From the NCBI GenBank assembly GCA_026122225.1, contig JANEZZ010002678.1:198501-262500 (forward strand): a stretch of 64,000 bases of DNA, in the 5' to 3' direction. Origin of the DNA: Heloderma charlesbogerti. Its lineage: Eukaryota; Chordata; Lepidosauria; Squamata; Helodermatidae. The translations under genes were made by a program, and so were the position numbers. Below the pieces are notes generated by a model that saw only the letters and a program-made list of their open reading frames with translations, had not been told where the DNA came from and did no database searches. Shown piece after piece: positions 35,336 to 47,102 of the stretch (within the stretch, counting starts at the first letter, position 1; each line of letters starts with the position of its first letter).

Positions 35336-37511
35336 CTTTGTAACCATGGACTGCAAGCTCACTTAAAAACCTGGGTTCAGCTCTGACTACAAAGACAATC
35401 TTGACTAGGGCCAATGAAGATATAACACCATACCATGATTAAAGCAAACTATAGAAGAAAGAAGAAAATTCACCAAGAAGGAAACAGGATGGACCAAACA
35501 AATCTGCAGTACACTCCCTATCTCCAACAATAGAACTTTAAGTCTATACGAAGACATGGTATTGCTGTTGCTACTTCAAACTTTCATGTTTAAATTGTTT
35601 CAGTTGTTGGATACCATTTTATAAAATAAAATAGTAAAGATGCACAGTAATCCTGATACTGATCTTCATTTTTTTTTTTTTGGCCGAAGAAAAATACAGT
35701 ATTTGGGATCTTCCCCAATGGGGCGGACAGTGGCGGGAAGAAGATGTAGTTTCTCTCACAACAGAGACTATGTAGTACTTCTAACAGCACTGAAATATTA
35801 GTAAGTGAAGTGAATAATGTGGTTCATTCTGACATCAGGAAGGAAGCATGGAAAATTAAAAAAATGTGTGCGTCTTGTACAATTATGCTTTGCATTTCCA
35901 GAAATAAATGCTTGGGTATCTTGACAGCTGAGACACTGTTATGTCACAAAATAGAATATTATGCAAGAATGTTAGTTAGTTATACACTGGTGCAAAGATT
36001 TAAGATTTAGTAGCAAAGGAGAGTGATAAGATGGGTTTACTACCAATATCCTTAACACCTGATGAAGAAACAAACTGGTCAAATGTTTTATTAAAATGTT
36101 TTAATTTCCTCACCACATTCCAATTTCAGCCCACTGTTTCCTTTCAAATAAAAACATAAATGGAATTTTAGTTTTCCAACTAGTTATAGACATTTCCAGA
36201 AAAACTAGAAGAAAAATCCACATTTGATTCTATTTGTCAAACAGCTAGTCTGGCCTACTGGACTTTCAGAATGGGAAAATATATCATATACATGATATCA
36301 GAAATGTAGACAAGGTAAATACTATGAAGAGATGAATCTAGTTTTACTGGGTGTACTAGTAATTAATTTGCCCAATATAATAAGCTTACATAACTATTAA
36401 ACATGATATAGAAGAATTATTCAAACTCAAGTCTATACATTTAATTGTGATTAGCTTTTTGGCTTCTTAAATCTAACAAAAGCACAATTAATAAAAGCAA
36501 AATTTAAGATTTCTACAGATCCTTGTATGAAGATCCATTAACAAGTATCAATAGAGCATTCACCATGATCATTTTGTTGACCAAAGACTATTTAATTGTT
36601 ACTTTGCAGAACAAGTAATCAAGCAAATTAATGGACTTAATCATTGCTTAAACTGTAGAAACTACGTATTTTTTTCAAACCAGAAGCAAAAAAATAAAAT
36701 AGAGCCATTGTAATAAATAACATGCTATTAACCTCCTTATAACTGTTCATTATAATGAACAGGTCAAATTTGCAACCTAAAATCTTGCTGGCTGATCTAA
36801 GGATTTAGCTACAAAACTCCCAGTGACTTAAATGTGGGGATCAGTGGCTGCTAACGAAGTGAATGGATTAAGATTTAAACTATATGCTAATTTAGGAAAG
36901 CAACTAGCCTGCAGAGATGTTGGCCACAATCCAGAAGTTGGATGCCCCAGATCAACGTGTACAAGTTGGTTCCCCTTTGAGCTCTTTGTTGTGCGAAATT
37001 CCGACACCACTTTCAAACTTCCACAAGTTTTAAAAGTAGTTTGTCAGTTCTGCTGTGTGGGTGGGAGGAAAGTGAGGGGAGAAAGGACTGCTAGAATGTA
37101 AATGAATGGGGGGGGAGAACTAATTTGGGCACAGATCTGGTTCACAGGCATAATGGTAGTTTCGTACATAAAGTTTCTTTTAAGAAGCTGTGATCGGTAT
37201 TAGCAGTTAGAGGGGAATTGTTGTTTACAAATGAGGTATCTTGGATGTTAAAGGCTACATATATTCCCATGACTGTCATTCATCCATCCAATGGAAGTCA
37301 TGATGATTTGAGATGAGAAATATCTTGGGCTAGCCCGGGGATCCAGGGCAGGGGAGGGAGAGAGCGGGGAGCAAAAGTGAAGGGAGAGTTCATTATTTTG
37401 CTTTCTTCCAAATACCTGAGCTGAAATTCAGTAAGCTGAGAACAGACCAAATATTTCTCACGTTGTTTTAAGACAATAAACAAAAATCAAATGTATGAAT
37501 GCAGCATTTAC
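35336..37511 (-). other. ZNF521 intron next to the cassette exon
   Basis: AT-rich, repeat-poor intron downstream of the 57-nt exon. No further exon was recognised. Confidence 0.45.
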
Positions 37512-37568
37512 CTGTCTGCGCAGCTGACTGTCCCACACCTCCCTGGTCCTCCAATTCATTTTCTTCTA
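37512..37568 (-). CDS. ZNF521: Putative 57-nt ZNF521 cassette exon
   Basis: On the minus strand a pyrimidine-rich tract ending in CTGACAG precedes the block, and a GTAAAT donor follows it. The 57 nt are open in phase 1 and encode, after a split first codon, EENELEDQGGVGQSAAQT. Joined to a preceding codon ending in G, the split codon becomes Val, giving a VEE start. Paralogue ZNF423 also has VEEGE directly after its N-terminal NuRD-binding motif, so this exon probably corresponds to that position. Joined to the 27166-27345 exon, the last base completes an Asp codon. The length is a multiple of three with matching phases, so skipping it keeps the frame. The standard human ZNF521 protein, as I remember it, lacks this segment. 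It is therefore likely an alternative or lineage-variable exon. Expression is not shown by the sequence. Confidence 0.78.
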
Positions 37569-38748
37569 CTGTCAGGGAAAGGTTAAAAACAAAAATAACA
37601 CATTAAGTAAGTGTAAATCCTGACACTTTGAAGTATTTCATGCACACATACACACACCGTTTCACTTCCTTCCATTCTTAAGGCCACCAATGTTCCCTCT
37701 TCATGGCAAAGAGAAACTCTGCCTAGCTCAGGATCTAATGAAAAAGGAGCAAGGCTTTAAAACTGAATCTCAATACAACTATTTGTCCATAAACTGAGCA
37801 GCTTTATGGACAATTCAAATTATGTTATGGATCTTAAGCAAAATCGGTCTTTGCAAAGGGTAACCACCAACTGTATTCTTACTTCAAAACTTCACCAACC
37901 TTATCAGCCACTGTAAACATCAAGGACTATGACTGCTTTTTAAAACCATCAATCTGGCATTTTTACTGTGATTTTAAAGTTACCTAAAAACTTAAATCAA
38001 AAGATTTAGGATTCTGAATATGAAAATTATCCAACCAATGTAACCGCTATCTTATCACAACTGCAGAATCACTCCAGCAACCCTTCCATTTTGCCTGAGC
38101 TATGGTCAGTTACACTGCAGCTATTCATGTAATTTACATTTGGCTGTAGCATCAGAATCAGGCACTGGAGCAACTTGTAAGAGAGGTGACACATGATAAA
38201 ATAAGGAAAACGGCAGTATTGCCTTTCCTTTATTTATGTTTTTAAAACCTCTTCCAATAAGCACTGGGAATTCCAGTATGAATGAACAGTAGAAAGGGAA
38301 TGGGGCCTTTTCTCCCTTTTCCAAAGTGAGGGATTTTAAGTTTTATCAGACACCCACTAGGCAGCTGCCTTGAAGCCAAGATAGATATAGAAACAACTCC
38401 TCCTTGGCAAAAATACAAACAGTTGCTTAATCAGATGTTTAAGCCTCACAGGCTAGATGCAGTACCAGTAGGCATTCGATAAGACAAGCATTCCACAGAG
38501 GCATTAGACGTTATGCCTTATTCCCTGGTATAACTGTTACGCTGTACTGTGATTTTCGTTGCTCTATGGAACCAACCATAAAAAGGGTGAGGGGGGAGGG
38601 AATGTAATCTAATGGTAAGGGAGTGATGTAGAGTATTGTCAAAGCTAATTAAGAAGATCTAGCTAGAGAGCTCTCTCATTGAGATTCTAGCTCCCATGAA
38701 TACCCTTTCAACCTGAGTAACAGAAACTACATCCACTTTAGCCTCCCT

Positions 38749-38749
<1 letters not shown>

Positions 38750-38781
<32 letters not shown>
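38750..38781 (+). repeat. (AC)n microsatellite
   Basis: About 16 AC units. Confidence 0.97.
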
Positions 38782-38784
<3 letters not shown>

Positions 38785-38820
38785 ACTTCTGACCCAGGAA
38801 GATCCGAGTAGAATATCTCG

Positions 38821-38861
38821 ATGTTGTCAGTGCCCATCATATCCATGGGCATTGACAACAT
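38821..38861. repeat. 17-bp inverted repeat, hairpin
   Basis: ATGTTGTCAGTGCCCAT (38821-38837) pairs with ATGGGCATTGACAACAT (38845-38861) at 16 of 17 positions around a 7-nt loop. A G-U pair covers the remaining position on one strand. Confidence 0.9.
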
Positions 38862-39469
38862 GCTGCAGCAAAGACAGACAGCTGCAAGCTCTCTGAACCC
38901 CATCCTCACACTTTGTGCCCACTTCTCTACCGTCTTCCAATTGCAATGACAGCACCAGCAGCTTCATTTTGAGAAATGGTCAGAGAGGCTTTTACTAAAA
39001 GAAGCACCACACAGAGCAGAAATTATATGGGTCCCAAGAACAAAGATGCAAAATAATGACGATTGGGAGGGCTCTCCGCATAGCGAAGGGAGCAGAGGGG
39101 GGCACAGTTCAGTAACTGCTATAAGCTTTGGGTTAGGCAGTTTCCTAGACCCCTTAGTGAAACTCCCTCTCAATCTACTGAAAAAAACTGTCTAAAAGGA
39201 CCCACTCAGAAGAGCATTTATCCCACTTCCTTCCAGGTGAGAAACATATTTAGACATCCAGCTGGATGCAAAACTCTCTCTGCTTTTACTTCTTACCCAC
39301 TGGTGACTGTGGGGCGTGATCAGTTACTTCTTTTAACTCTCTCTTGACCTACACTGTGATGAAGCAGGCTAATCATTGACAGGGTTGATGTGCATTTGAA
39401 AAATGTTTTGTTCTGGCTGCTGGGCCACTTGTGCAGAAGCTGCTGGGTCTTGGCCAGTAGGCACACTAA

Positions 39470-39891
39470 GGCCTGCTTCACACGTAGTGACATGCTATGG
39501 TCCGTTATGAGAAAGAGGAAACGTGAGCCTTGGACTTTCGGGTTTTCACCTCCCCTTCCCTTCTTTGTGCATGAGGGGAAGGAAATGTAAAGCTTTCAGT
39601 TGCCTTTGTACCAAAGCACAGTTTACCATTTCATCCAAATACAGGAAACTTTATTTGCACAAACCATACTTAATTGAAAAACCAGGATATCAAACCAAAG
39701 TTTGACCCTGGTTTGATATTCTGCTTTTTAACTATGTTTTGAGTGAAATGGAACACTGGTTTTTACAGTGACCAAAAGTTTTAAATCGCTTCTCTTCGTG
39801 CATAGGAAAGAGCAGCGTAAGAGTCCAAGGCTTAGACTTACTTGCCCATTTACGAATCTCATAACAATATGGTTCGTCATGACTCAGACCT
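39470..39891. mobile_element. Large fold-back MITE
   Basis: The element pairs with itself around about 39690. Left-arm landmarks GTTATGAGA, GAGCCTTGGACTTT, TTGTGCATGAGGGGAAG and AACCAGGATATCAAACC reappear inverted on the right as CAAACTTTGG/GGTTTGATATTC, CTTCTCTTCGTGCATAG, AGAGTCCAAGGCTTA and CTCATAAC. There is no coding potential. Target duplication not found. Confidence 0.75.
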
Positions 39892-40889
39892 AGGAGTTGA
39901 CTGCCACAGCCAGGGAATTTCTCATGGAAAGTCATTCTCCTTTTCTCCTAGGATTCTGTGTAGTTTCCCCAGATAAATGAACAATCCCAAAATGTTTATA
40001 ATTTACTGGGAATTATGAAAGCAAACTATACAGCTAAGCAAAACGTTAAGATACGCATATAATAAAGCAAATCAGGAATTTAAACATTATAATTTCAAAG
40101 ACTTGAGTGATACTGCCCCAATTTTCAGTAAATATTTTTTTAAAAAATCATTAAATCTCAATTTGATGCATTTCTAATTTCTAAGGCTTAAAAGAAATAT
40201 AAGGCTCAATTGAGAGACTGCTAGGAAATCTCTTATTAAGCATAGATTAGATTTAGCTTAAGGAGACAGTTTTGATGTTTTTGCTCAGTGGCCATTTTGA
40301 AGGAGGCCAGTGCACATCATCCCACGATGCTGGGTACAAAATCCCTTTAAAGATTCAAACTACAGAACTTGCTCAGCAATCAGCCTGACAATGCCACAAA
40401 CTCTTAATAATAGCTGCTGCGGTGTTAGCATCCTGCCTGTGGTGACGGATGTGGGTTAGGTAGCATCTGATAAGATCAATCTAACCTTACTATACTTACT
40501 TTCCAAATTTGTCCTATGGAAAATTACTGAATCTAAGCACCAACTATTACCAAAGTATGGTTGGCTGCTGTCAGTGGCTCTGTGTTGATTTCATAGTTTG
40601 TTCATTGTATGCTTTAATGTGTCCCCCTAAAATAGTCCTAGTAACCTCCCCAAAATTAATAAGGTTTAAACAGTGAAAGGTGCTGGGCTAGTGGAGCTCA
40701 TTCCTATATAAAGACAGATCAACGAAGGATGTGGTACCGCATGAACTGACAGCATAACTGTAAGTTCCAAAGATAACCACACCAACAGTACATCCACTAT
40801 TTTTCATAGGACTTGGTGTTGCTACCTTTGAAACTTAGAACTGCATAGCACACCTGGTTGAAAGTGTACTCAGTTATTCACACTGTACT

Positions 40890-40893
<4 letters not shown>
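39892..40893. other. Intronic sequence, no recognised element
   Basis: No exon or clear repeat was recognised. Confidence 0.45.

Positions 40894-40921
<28 letters not shown>
40894..40921 (+). repeat. (AC)n microsatellite
   Basis: About 14 AC units. Confidence 0.97.
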
Positions 40922-41774
40922 CAGTATTCAAGGGGCTACTCTTCTCCTACAACTGTTTTGTCTTTCCTTCAGGATGCACATTTTGAAAAATATGTCTAGA
41001 CTGTAACTACTCAACACCACACTAAATGGCCACTGAATGTTAGGCACAGCTAACAGCCACCTTGAACGACTCTGTAGAGGTAGGATACAAATTTGTTAAA
41101 TAAACACACACCAACTCTGGCCAACACTGCTAAACAATAAAGCAGAACACCTATCATCAATTCAGTCCACAACAGTCAACTAATCACTAGCACCTGCTAA
41201 TCAACCCACACCAAAGGCTGCAGACTGATAGGCCTTCATCCATCACACCATAATGCCATAAGTCTGCCTGAAGCCAAGGAATGGCTTTTAGAATTCCAGT
41301 GTGTTCCACTACACACAAGGTGGGAGTCAGCTACACGTGAAATCATTCCATTACTTTCCATCCAAAACAAAAGCATTGCAATTTGTTCCCTTCTCTACCC
41401 AGGATATTAACATGGTGAAAACTGTGATCAGTTTTCTGAAGGGCTCTGAGCAAGGCAGGCAGATCCTGTGCATATGATCATGGAGATACACGAGCAGAAC
41501 ACATGTTGTATGTTAACGTGTGTGTGTGTGGGGGGACATATCCCAGGCCATGTCACACAATTGTTTCCACTTCTGGGTAGTCAACCAATGGCATGACACC
41601 CCTTTCTGTGGAGTCAATGCATGTGCTATTGCTCTGCCACCTCACACTCATTAGGAACGCCACTAGTTAGTGGACTTTTCAAAGGAATGCCATGCTCACA
41701 GTTTAAGACTGTTTAAACAATGCTGTTTTAATATTTTGCAGACGCAGAATTCTTTTGCCTTAAGCTATGAAACT

Positions 41775-42031
41775 GAAGAAACACTGCTAAAGTATAATAT
41801 TACATAGAAACACTTCAGCACTAAGCAAATGATAAGTAGTAGTGGCAAAATCAGTACTACTAAAACACAGCTAGTGCTACATTACATTTAATATAACATT
41901 TTCTTTTAGCAGTGCTTCTTTAATCTCAATGGAAAAATATTGTTTTACAAAATGTTAAGTATGACGCAATAGCACTTTCTGTTGATGGTACTGCTGCTGC
42001 CACCAGAACTGAGTAACTGCTTAGTGCTGAA
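41775..42031. repeat. Interleaved inverted repeats
   Basis: A perfect 14-bp inverted pair joins 41814-41827 (TTCAGCACTAAGCA) and 42018-42031. A second pair joins 41775-41792 and 41903-41920 with one mismatch and a one-base indel. Both share the AGCACT word. It may be a fold-back MITE. Confidence 0.55.
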
Positions 42032-44363
42032 ATGTATACGGTATACTACAGGACACAGGACAGACGATTATCTCTGCCATGACATACTGAAGAAAGGTAG
42101 AGAAGAAGAAGATAGGGAAAGTAGGCAGTTAGTTTGGGATTAACAGAACAGAGGCAACAGAAGCCATGTTGCACCAAGAACTGACAAAGTACTAGCAATA
42201 CAATAGAATTCTATTTTAAAAGGAAGAAGCCAATAAAGTTGTTTTGCAATACCACAGGCAGATTTGCACTTTATGGAACAAATGTGTTAGCCATTTATAT
42301 ATAAGTTTGCTGCCTGGACACATGAAGGGTGAGGGGCCAAAGGGATTGCCAAATACTGAAAAACACATGGTCGACATGTGCCAGGCAGCTGCCATTAGCT
42401 GTGGTACCATGATGTGGTACCACTGCACATTTGAAGATGCCCCATTCCCTTTACGCTTTTTGTGCAAAGCAGAAAAACACAGAACTGCCACTTAGAATTT
42501 GAATCAACTCATGTGGAGATGTTTTTTTCAGAGATTCAATATGCTTTTTAGGACACCTGATCCCTGCAAACTACAGTATCCCACTGCTCATATCTGAAAG
42601 GGACAGTCACAGGACCAATACACTCACAGCTGATTGGCCCAGTCTGGGAGCAGGTCTGGCTTAGGATTTTTCAGTGCCTGGTACTGCCAGCTTTTAGGCA
42701 TAGGGAACTCTCGCACTTCCAGTTTAGTGCTAACGGAACAAATTGGCCTTGCAAGGAAAATGTGAGGACCTCTGAGACTGAGCAAGAGTCTAATAAAGCC
42801 TACAAAACAATATTCATCACTTTCCCTTCGCTCTATGACTACAGATTCTACACTCGATTAGGGTACCTGTTAAATAAGGGCAGACTTGTTGCAGTGGCAC
42901 CCTAAGAAATACCGGCCAATTGCAAAAATGTACACTTGAGACTTAATAGGGGAAATAATGGGGAGGGAGGGATACAAAGCTGTAAGAACACAGCAAGAAG
43001 GCACATTTACACTTAAAGCAAATCCTCTGCAGAGGACAAAGGCTGTGATATATTGTGTTTATGCTATTACAAACTATAAGAAAAATAAAAGCTTTGGATA
43101 ATTGAAAAAAACAAACTATTTTCTTCTGCATGGGGTGGGTTAATAAATTTTTAAAATATACCAACTGCCTTGAATGACTGAGGCTCTTTTCAGCTTGTTA
43201 AACAAAGTAAGAGAAGCCACATATCCCAAAAATAAACTATAAAAATAGATTGCTATTGATTTAGTACCCTTCCTAAAATGGTTTCCTTAAGGAACATGAA
43301 ACAAAATAAAGCCTAATACAGAAACAATGGTGCTAGTAGGTAAAACAGGTTTTGACCTAATACAATTGTCCACATTTTTTTGGTTGCATTTTGCATTCCT
43401 TGCAGGTCAATAAATAGTTATTTTATAAACCCTCCTATGCATAAAGATTGGAAGTTCTTTGGTCTTTTCACCCACCTTATACAAGTCTTTTCCCACAAGA
43501 ATGACAACTTTGCAGGAAAAAAATGCATTCAATCTACATGTTTGAGTAGTATCAGCAGACAAGTAATAGAGACACTAGACATATTAGCATAATCAATACA
43601 CAATTTACAGAGCTACCCAGACAGAACAGAAGTGATATGTGTATGCCATTATTTTACCATCTACAAATTACTGTAATTTCTGGAAGTATCTTTATGCATT
43701 TTCTTTCTCCTGTCTGTGCATGTAAAGCTAATAAGAGGCAAGCAGGCCACCCCACTTCAAAGAGAAAAAACGTGTCTTAGAAATAGACACTTAAGAACCA
43801 GAACAGGAAATATATATTAACTGTCCTCGCCTCCAGGAAGTTCAATAGGAGATGAAAATATTTTGCTGTTTAAATCTTGTTTAATAAGGTTTCTTGATGC
43901 ATGCAAAACTTCAACTGCTTTAAGTGGCATTTAACTGCAGGATCAAGTACCCAAGTAAGACAGACCACAAAATAGCTCTACTTGGGAAAGATGTGACAAT
44001 GCCAGCCTTCCCCCTCCCTTCTGACACCTGTCTTTGAATGGAAGGACAGGGCCAAACATCTGTAGGTACCAAACTTCGCATTATTCCACTGCTGATGCTC
44101 AACTCCTCCCCCATGACTCACCCTTATGTTGAGTAGGTACATTCAGGAGTCACCTGAAGGATGCATGGATCAAGATATTAGGCTATTGACCGGTCATTTT
44201 GAATTTTCAACTCATCTCCGCCCCCTGTAGAAATACCTGCATGAAATCTTCCTTTTGTCTTCATGCTGCTAGTGGAAAAGTACAGACAGGACTACCCTAT
44301 GCTGCAGAGTCCCAAAGGGGCCTCTTCCCCCACCCCCACCAATCTACAAGCTCCTTGTACACA
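42032..44363. other. Intronic sequence, no recognised element
   Basis: No exon or clear transposon was recognised. Opposite-strand open frames at 42216-42495 overlap each other and lack motifs. Confidence 0.45.
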
Positions 44364-44670
44364 GGGCCAGTCCTACCATTAGGTAGAGTGAGGCCACCGC
44401 CTCAGAAGCTGTGACACAGCAATAACAGCCTCCAAGCTGTTCTCATGAATTCTTTGGCTGTTCCTTTGTTGGAAGAGCAATGTATACAGGACAGCCTGTT
44501 TTGGACCTCCTAAACTAGCCTGCTGCCTCAGGGGTGATGGTGGACACTATCCAATCACCAGTGTTGAAATAAGATACAGCTACCAGTTCAGTCAGCTTCT
44601 GTACATGGACTGGGGAGGAGTCACCATCTTTTCCCTCGCTTCAGGCAGCAAAATATCCTGGGCCAGTTCT
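44364..44670. mobile_element. MITE-like repeat, family B copy 2
   Basis: The left end GGGCCAGTCCTACCATTAGG and the right end GGCAGCAAAATATCCTGGGC are roughly inverted. Internal order matches copy 1 at 3773-4035. Confidence 0.6.
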
Positions 44671-44984
44671 CAATCTAGGTGTTACCTAATTTCGTGTTTT
44701 CTTTCTTTTCCTTTTTTAAAAGTAACTCATCATTTCTGAACTTCTCTCTGTCTTGGTCTTCATGTATAAAATGAATACTTAACTAGAAACTAGAGTTGAT
44801 TAAGTTCTGTTGCATAGCCTGCGCTGGTTTTACCCAATTTGCCTTGACCCCTTGTTGAAGGTGCTAGTCTTGCTTCCCAGTGTATAAAGGATGCCACATA
44901 AAAAGGCCTGCCTTTCTACTTAAGTGTGTAGACTGAGGGCCTGAACACATACTAGTTCAGACTCAGGCTGATTACCAGACACAT

Positions 44985-45575
44985 GCTTAAGGTAGGGATG
45001 GTGGAGAATTCCGCCACGGACTCCAATGAGGCCGGATTCTAAGAATCCGGTCCCCTGGAGTCTGCGGCAGAACGAAAGACTCACCTCCGCCACCCGGGGG
45101 AATCCGCGCGGGCCGGATCCTACCCGCTGCCGCACGTCCGCTGCCGCCTGTCCCGTCCACTGCTGCCTGTCTTTGGACGCAAATGGCGTAGTGGACGTCA
45201 TTTGCATCCCTGCACTTTGCCGTAATAGGCTACGAAAAGATTTACGTAGCCTATCACAGCAAAGTGCAGGGACGCAAATGACATCCGCTACGCTATTTGC
45301 GTCCCTGCTTTTGCCATGATAGGCTATGTAAATCTTTATGTAGCCTATTACAGCAAAAGGCAAGGATGCAAATGGCGTCCGCTACGCTGGATGCCATTTG
45401 TGTCCAAACACCAGCAGTCCGGCAGCGGATGGACCTGGCCAGCGGCTCCGTGGACTCGCTGCAGAGTGGAGCTGGCCAGGGAGGATTCCGGGGGGAGGGA
45501 CGGATCGTTTCCCCTCCACCCCCGCGGATCCCCCAGCGGACTCAGAGGTGAGTTCCATACATCCCTAGTTTAAGG
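44985..45575. mobile_element. hAT-type element with two large internal hairpins
   Basis: The 575-bp element spans 44993-45567 and is bounded by TAGGGATG and CATCCCTA. It is flanked by GCTTAAGG (44985-44992) and GTTTAAGG (45568-45575), seven of eight alike, the hAT duplication length. The interior is GC-rich with many CpGs and holds two long hairpins in tandem, about 45200-45284 and 45293-45374. Each has AGGCTA(C/T)GT near the apex and GCAAATG at the base. Overlapping open frames on both strands come from this symmetry and do not resemble a transposase. Confidence 0.85.
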
Positions 45576-45688
45576 GTTAGCTATTTCATTTCATGGATGG
45601 TGGGAGTGAATACCCAGAACAAACTACAAAGGATGTCTTGTAGCTTGTCCTATCTCACAAGTGACATCAGTGACATCAGCAGTAGAAA

Positions 45689-45866
45689 GGCCGTACGTCA
45701 GTGATAGAGTGCATTCTTCGCATGCAGATGGTCCTGGATTCAATTCCTGGCTTCTCCTGGTACAGCTAGGAAATAATCCCCTCTGAAACCCTGCTGCCAG
45801 TTAGCATCGACAATGCTGGGCTAGATGGACCAAAAGTCTGATTCAGTATAAGGCAGTTTCCTATGT
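45689..45866 (+). mobile_element. tRNA-derived SINE, nearly full length
   Basis: Head GTCAGTGATAGAGTGCATTC, B box GGATTCAATTCC, body GAAACCCTGCTGCCAGTTAG, tail GGGCTAGATGGACC and AGTATAAGGCAGTTTCCTAT. Confidence 0.9.
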
Positions 45867-46099
45867 TGTATACTGCAGACATAGCTTTCCTGACCCCTTA
45901 ACTACGGACAATGATTTGGGAGCAGATCATATGATTCGACAGTTTCCCAGCCCATTCTCTTTCTGGTAAAAACTACCAGCCATGTCCTTAACCATGGTTA
46001 AGGGCTCGCTACTTCAATTAACAGATTCAAACTGCTGTTAATAGAAATTTATCCTACTAGCAATGACCACCATTACTGATTATTTTGAAAATAAACATT

Positions 46100-46153
46100 C
46101 AGGGCTCTGAATGGTACTCTCCAGACATTTTGCACCAGAACTCCCATAATCCC
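46100..46153. mobile_element. Fold-back MITE family C, left arm of a split copy
   Basis: GGTACTCTCCAGACATTTTG and AACTCCCATAATCCC form one arm; the other arm is at 47046-47102. Confidence 0.75.
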
Positions 46154-47045
46154 TAAGAACATAAGAAGGGCCATGGTGGATCAGACCAAGGGTCCATCTT
46201 GTCCAGCATTCTGTTCACACAGTGGCCAAACAGCTGTCGACCAGGAACCCACAAGCAGGGCATGAGCACAACAGCACCCTCCCACCCATGTTCCCCAGGA
46301 ACTGGTGTACATAGGCTCACTGCCTCTGGTACTGGAGGTAGCACGTAGCCATTAAGACTAGTAGCCATTGATAGCCTTTTCCTCCAGGAATTTGTCCAAC
46401 CCCTTTTTAAAGCCATCCAAGTTGGTGGCCATCACCACTTCCTGTGGTAGCAAATTCCATAGTTTAACTATGCGCAGTGTTAAGAAGTACTTCCTTTTAT
46501 CTGTCCTGAATCTCCCACCAATCAGCTTCATAGGATGACCCTGGGTTCTAGTATTTTGAGACAGGGAGAAAAATGTCTGCCTCTCCACATTCTCCACACT
46601 ATGCATAATTTTGTAGACCTCTATCATGTCTCCCCTTACCCTCCTTTTTCCCAAGCTAAACAATCCCAGTTGTTGTAACTTTCTCTCATAGGGGAGATGC
46701 TCCAGCCCCTTGATCATTTTACTTGCCCTTTTCTGCACCTTTTCCAGCTCAACAATATCTTTTATTTTACGTGTGGTGACCAGAACTGTACACAGTATTC
46801 CAAGTGTGGTCACACCATAGATTTGTATAGGGGCAGTATGATGTTGGCAGTATTAGTCTCAATCCCTTTTCTAATTATGCCTAACATGGAGTTTGCCTTT
46901 TTTACAGCGGCTGCATACTGGGTTGACATCTTCATTGAGCTGTCTACCACAAACCTGAGATCTCTTTCACTGCTAGCTCAGATCCCATCAGGCTATACTT
47001 GAAGTTGGGATTTTTTGCCCCAACATGCATCACTTCATCTCTGAC
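46154..47045 (-). mobile_element. CR1-like LINE, ORF2 C-terminus and 3' UTR, antisense
   Basis: On the minus strand a frame at 46813-46358 reads LEKVQKRASKMIKGLEHLPY, FSLGKRRVRGDMIEVYKIMH, GGRFRTDKRKYFLTLR and LDKFLEEKAINGY. These are the C-terminal signatures of CR1-group reverse transcriptase proteins. A 3' UTR follows, ending TTCTTATGTTCTTA at 46154. The element lies between the two arms of a fold-back MITE, so it inserted there. It is 5' truncated. Confidence 0.9.
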
Positions 47046-47102
47046 TTAGGCTGGATGTTGCAGTCCAAAACATCTGGAGGGCACCATGTTGTCTACCCCT
47101 GA
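47046..47102. mobile_element. Fold-back MITE family C, right arm of a split copy
   Basis: GATGTTGCAGTCCAAAACAT and GGAGGGCACCATGTT complement the left arm at 46100-46153. Confidence 0.75.

Larger units (their letters stand above)
37569..39469 (-). other. ZNF521 intron upstream of the cassette exon
   Basis: Beyond the acceptor tract at 37569-37590, only a microsatellite (38750-38781) and a hairpin (38821-38861) stand out. The first coding exon of ZNF521 was looked for here and not found. Confidence 0.45.

Noticed and set aside
44920..45573. Several overlapping open frames on both strands with repeated peptide-like units
   Set aside because: They arise from the GC-rich palindromic hAT element; the symmetry opens both strands. 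No transposase motif is present.
46145..47045. Possible host gene exon because of a long minus-strand frame
   Set aside because: The frame carries CR1-group reverse transcriptase C-terminal signatures and a LINE 3' UTR follows.
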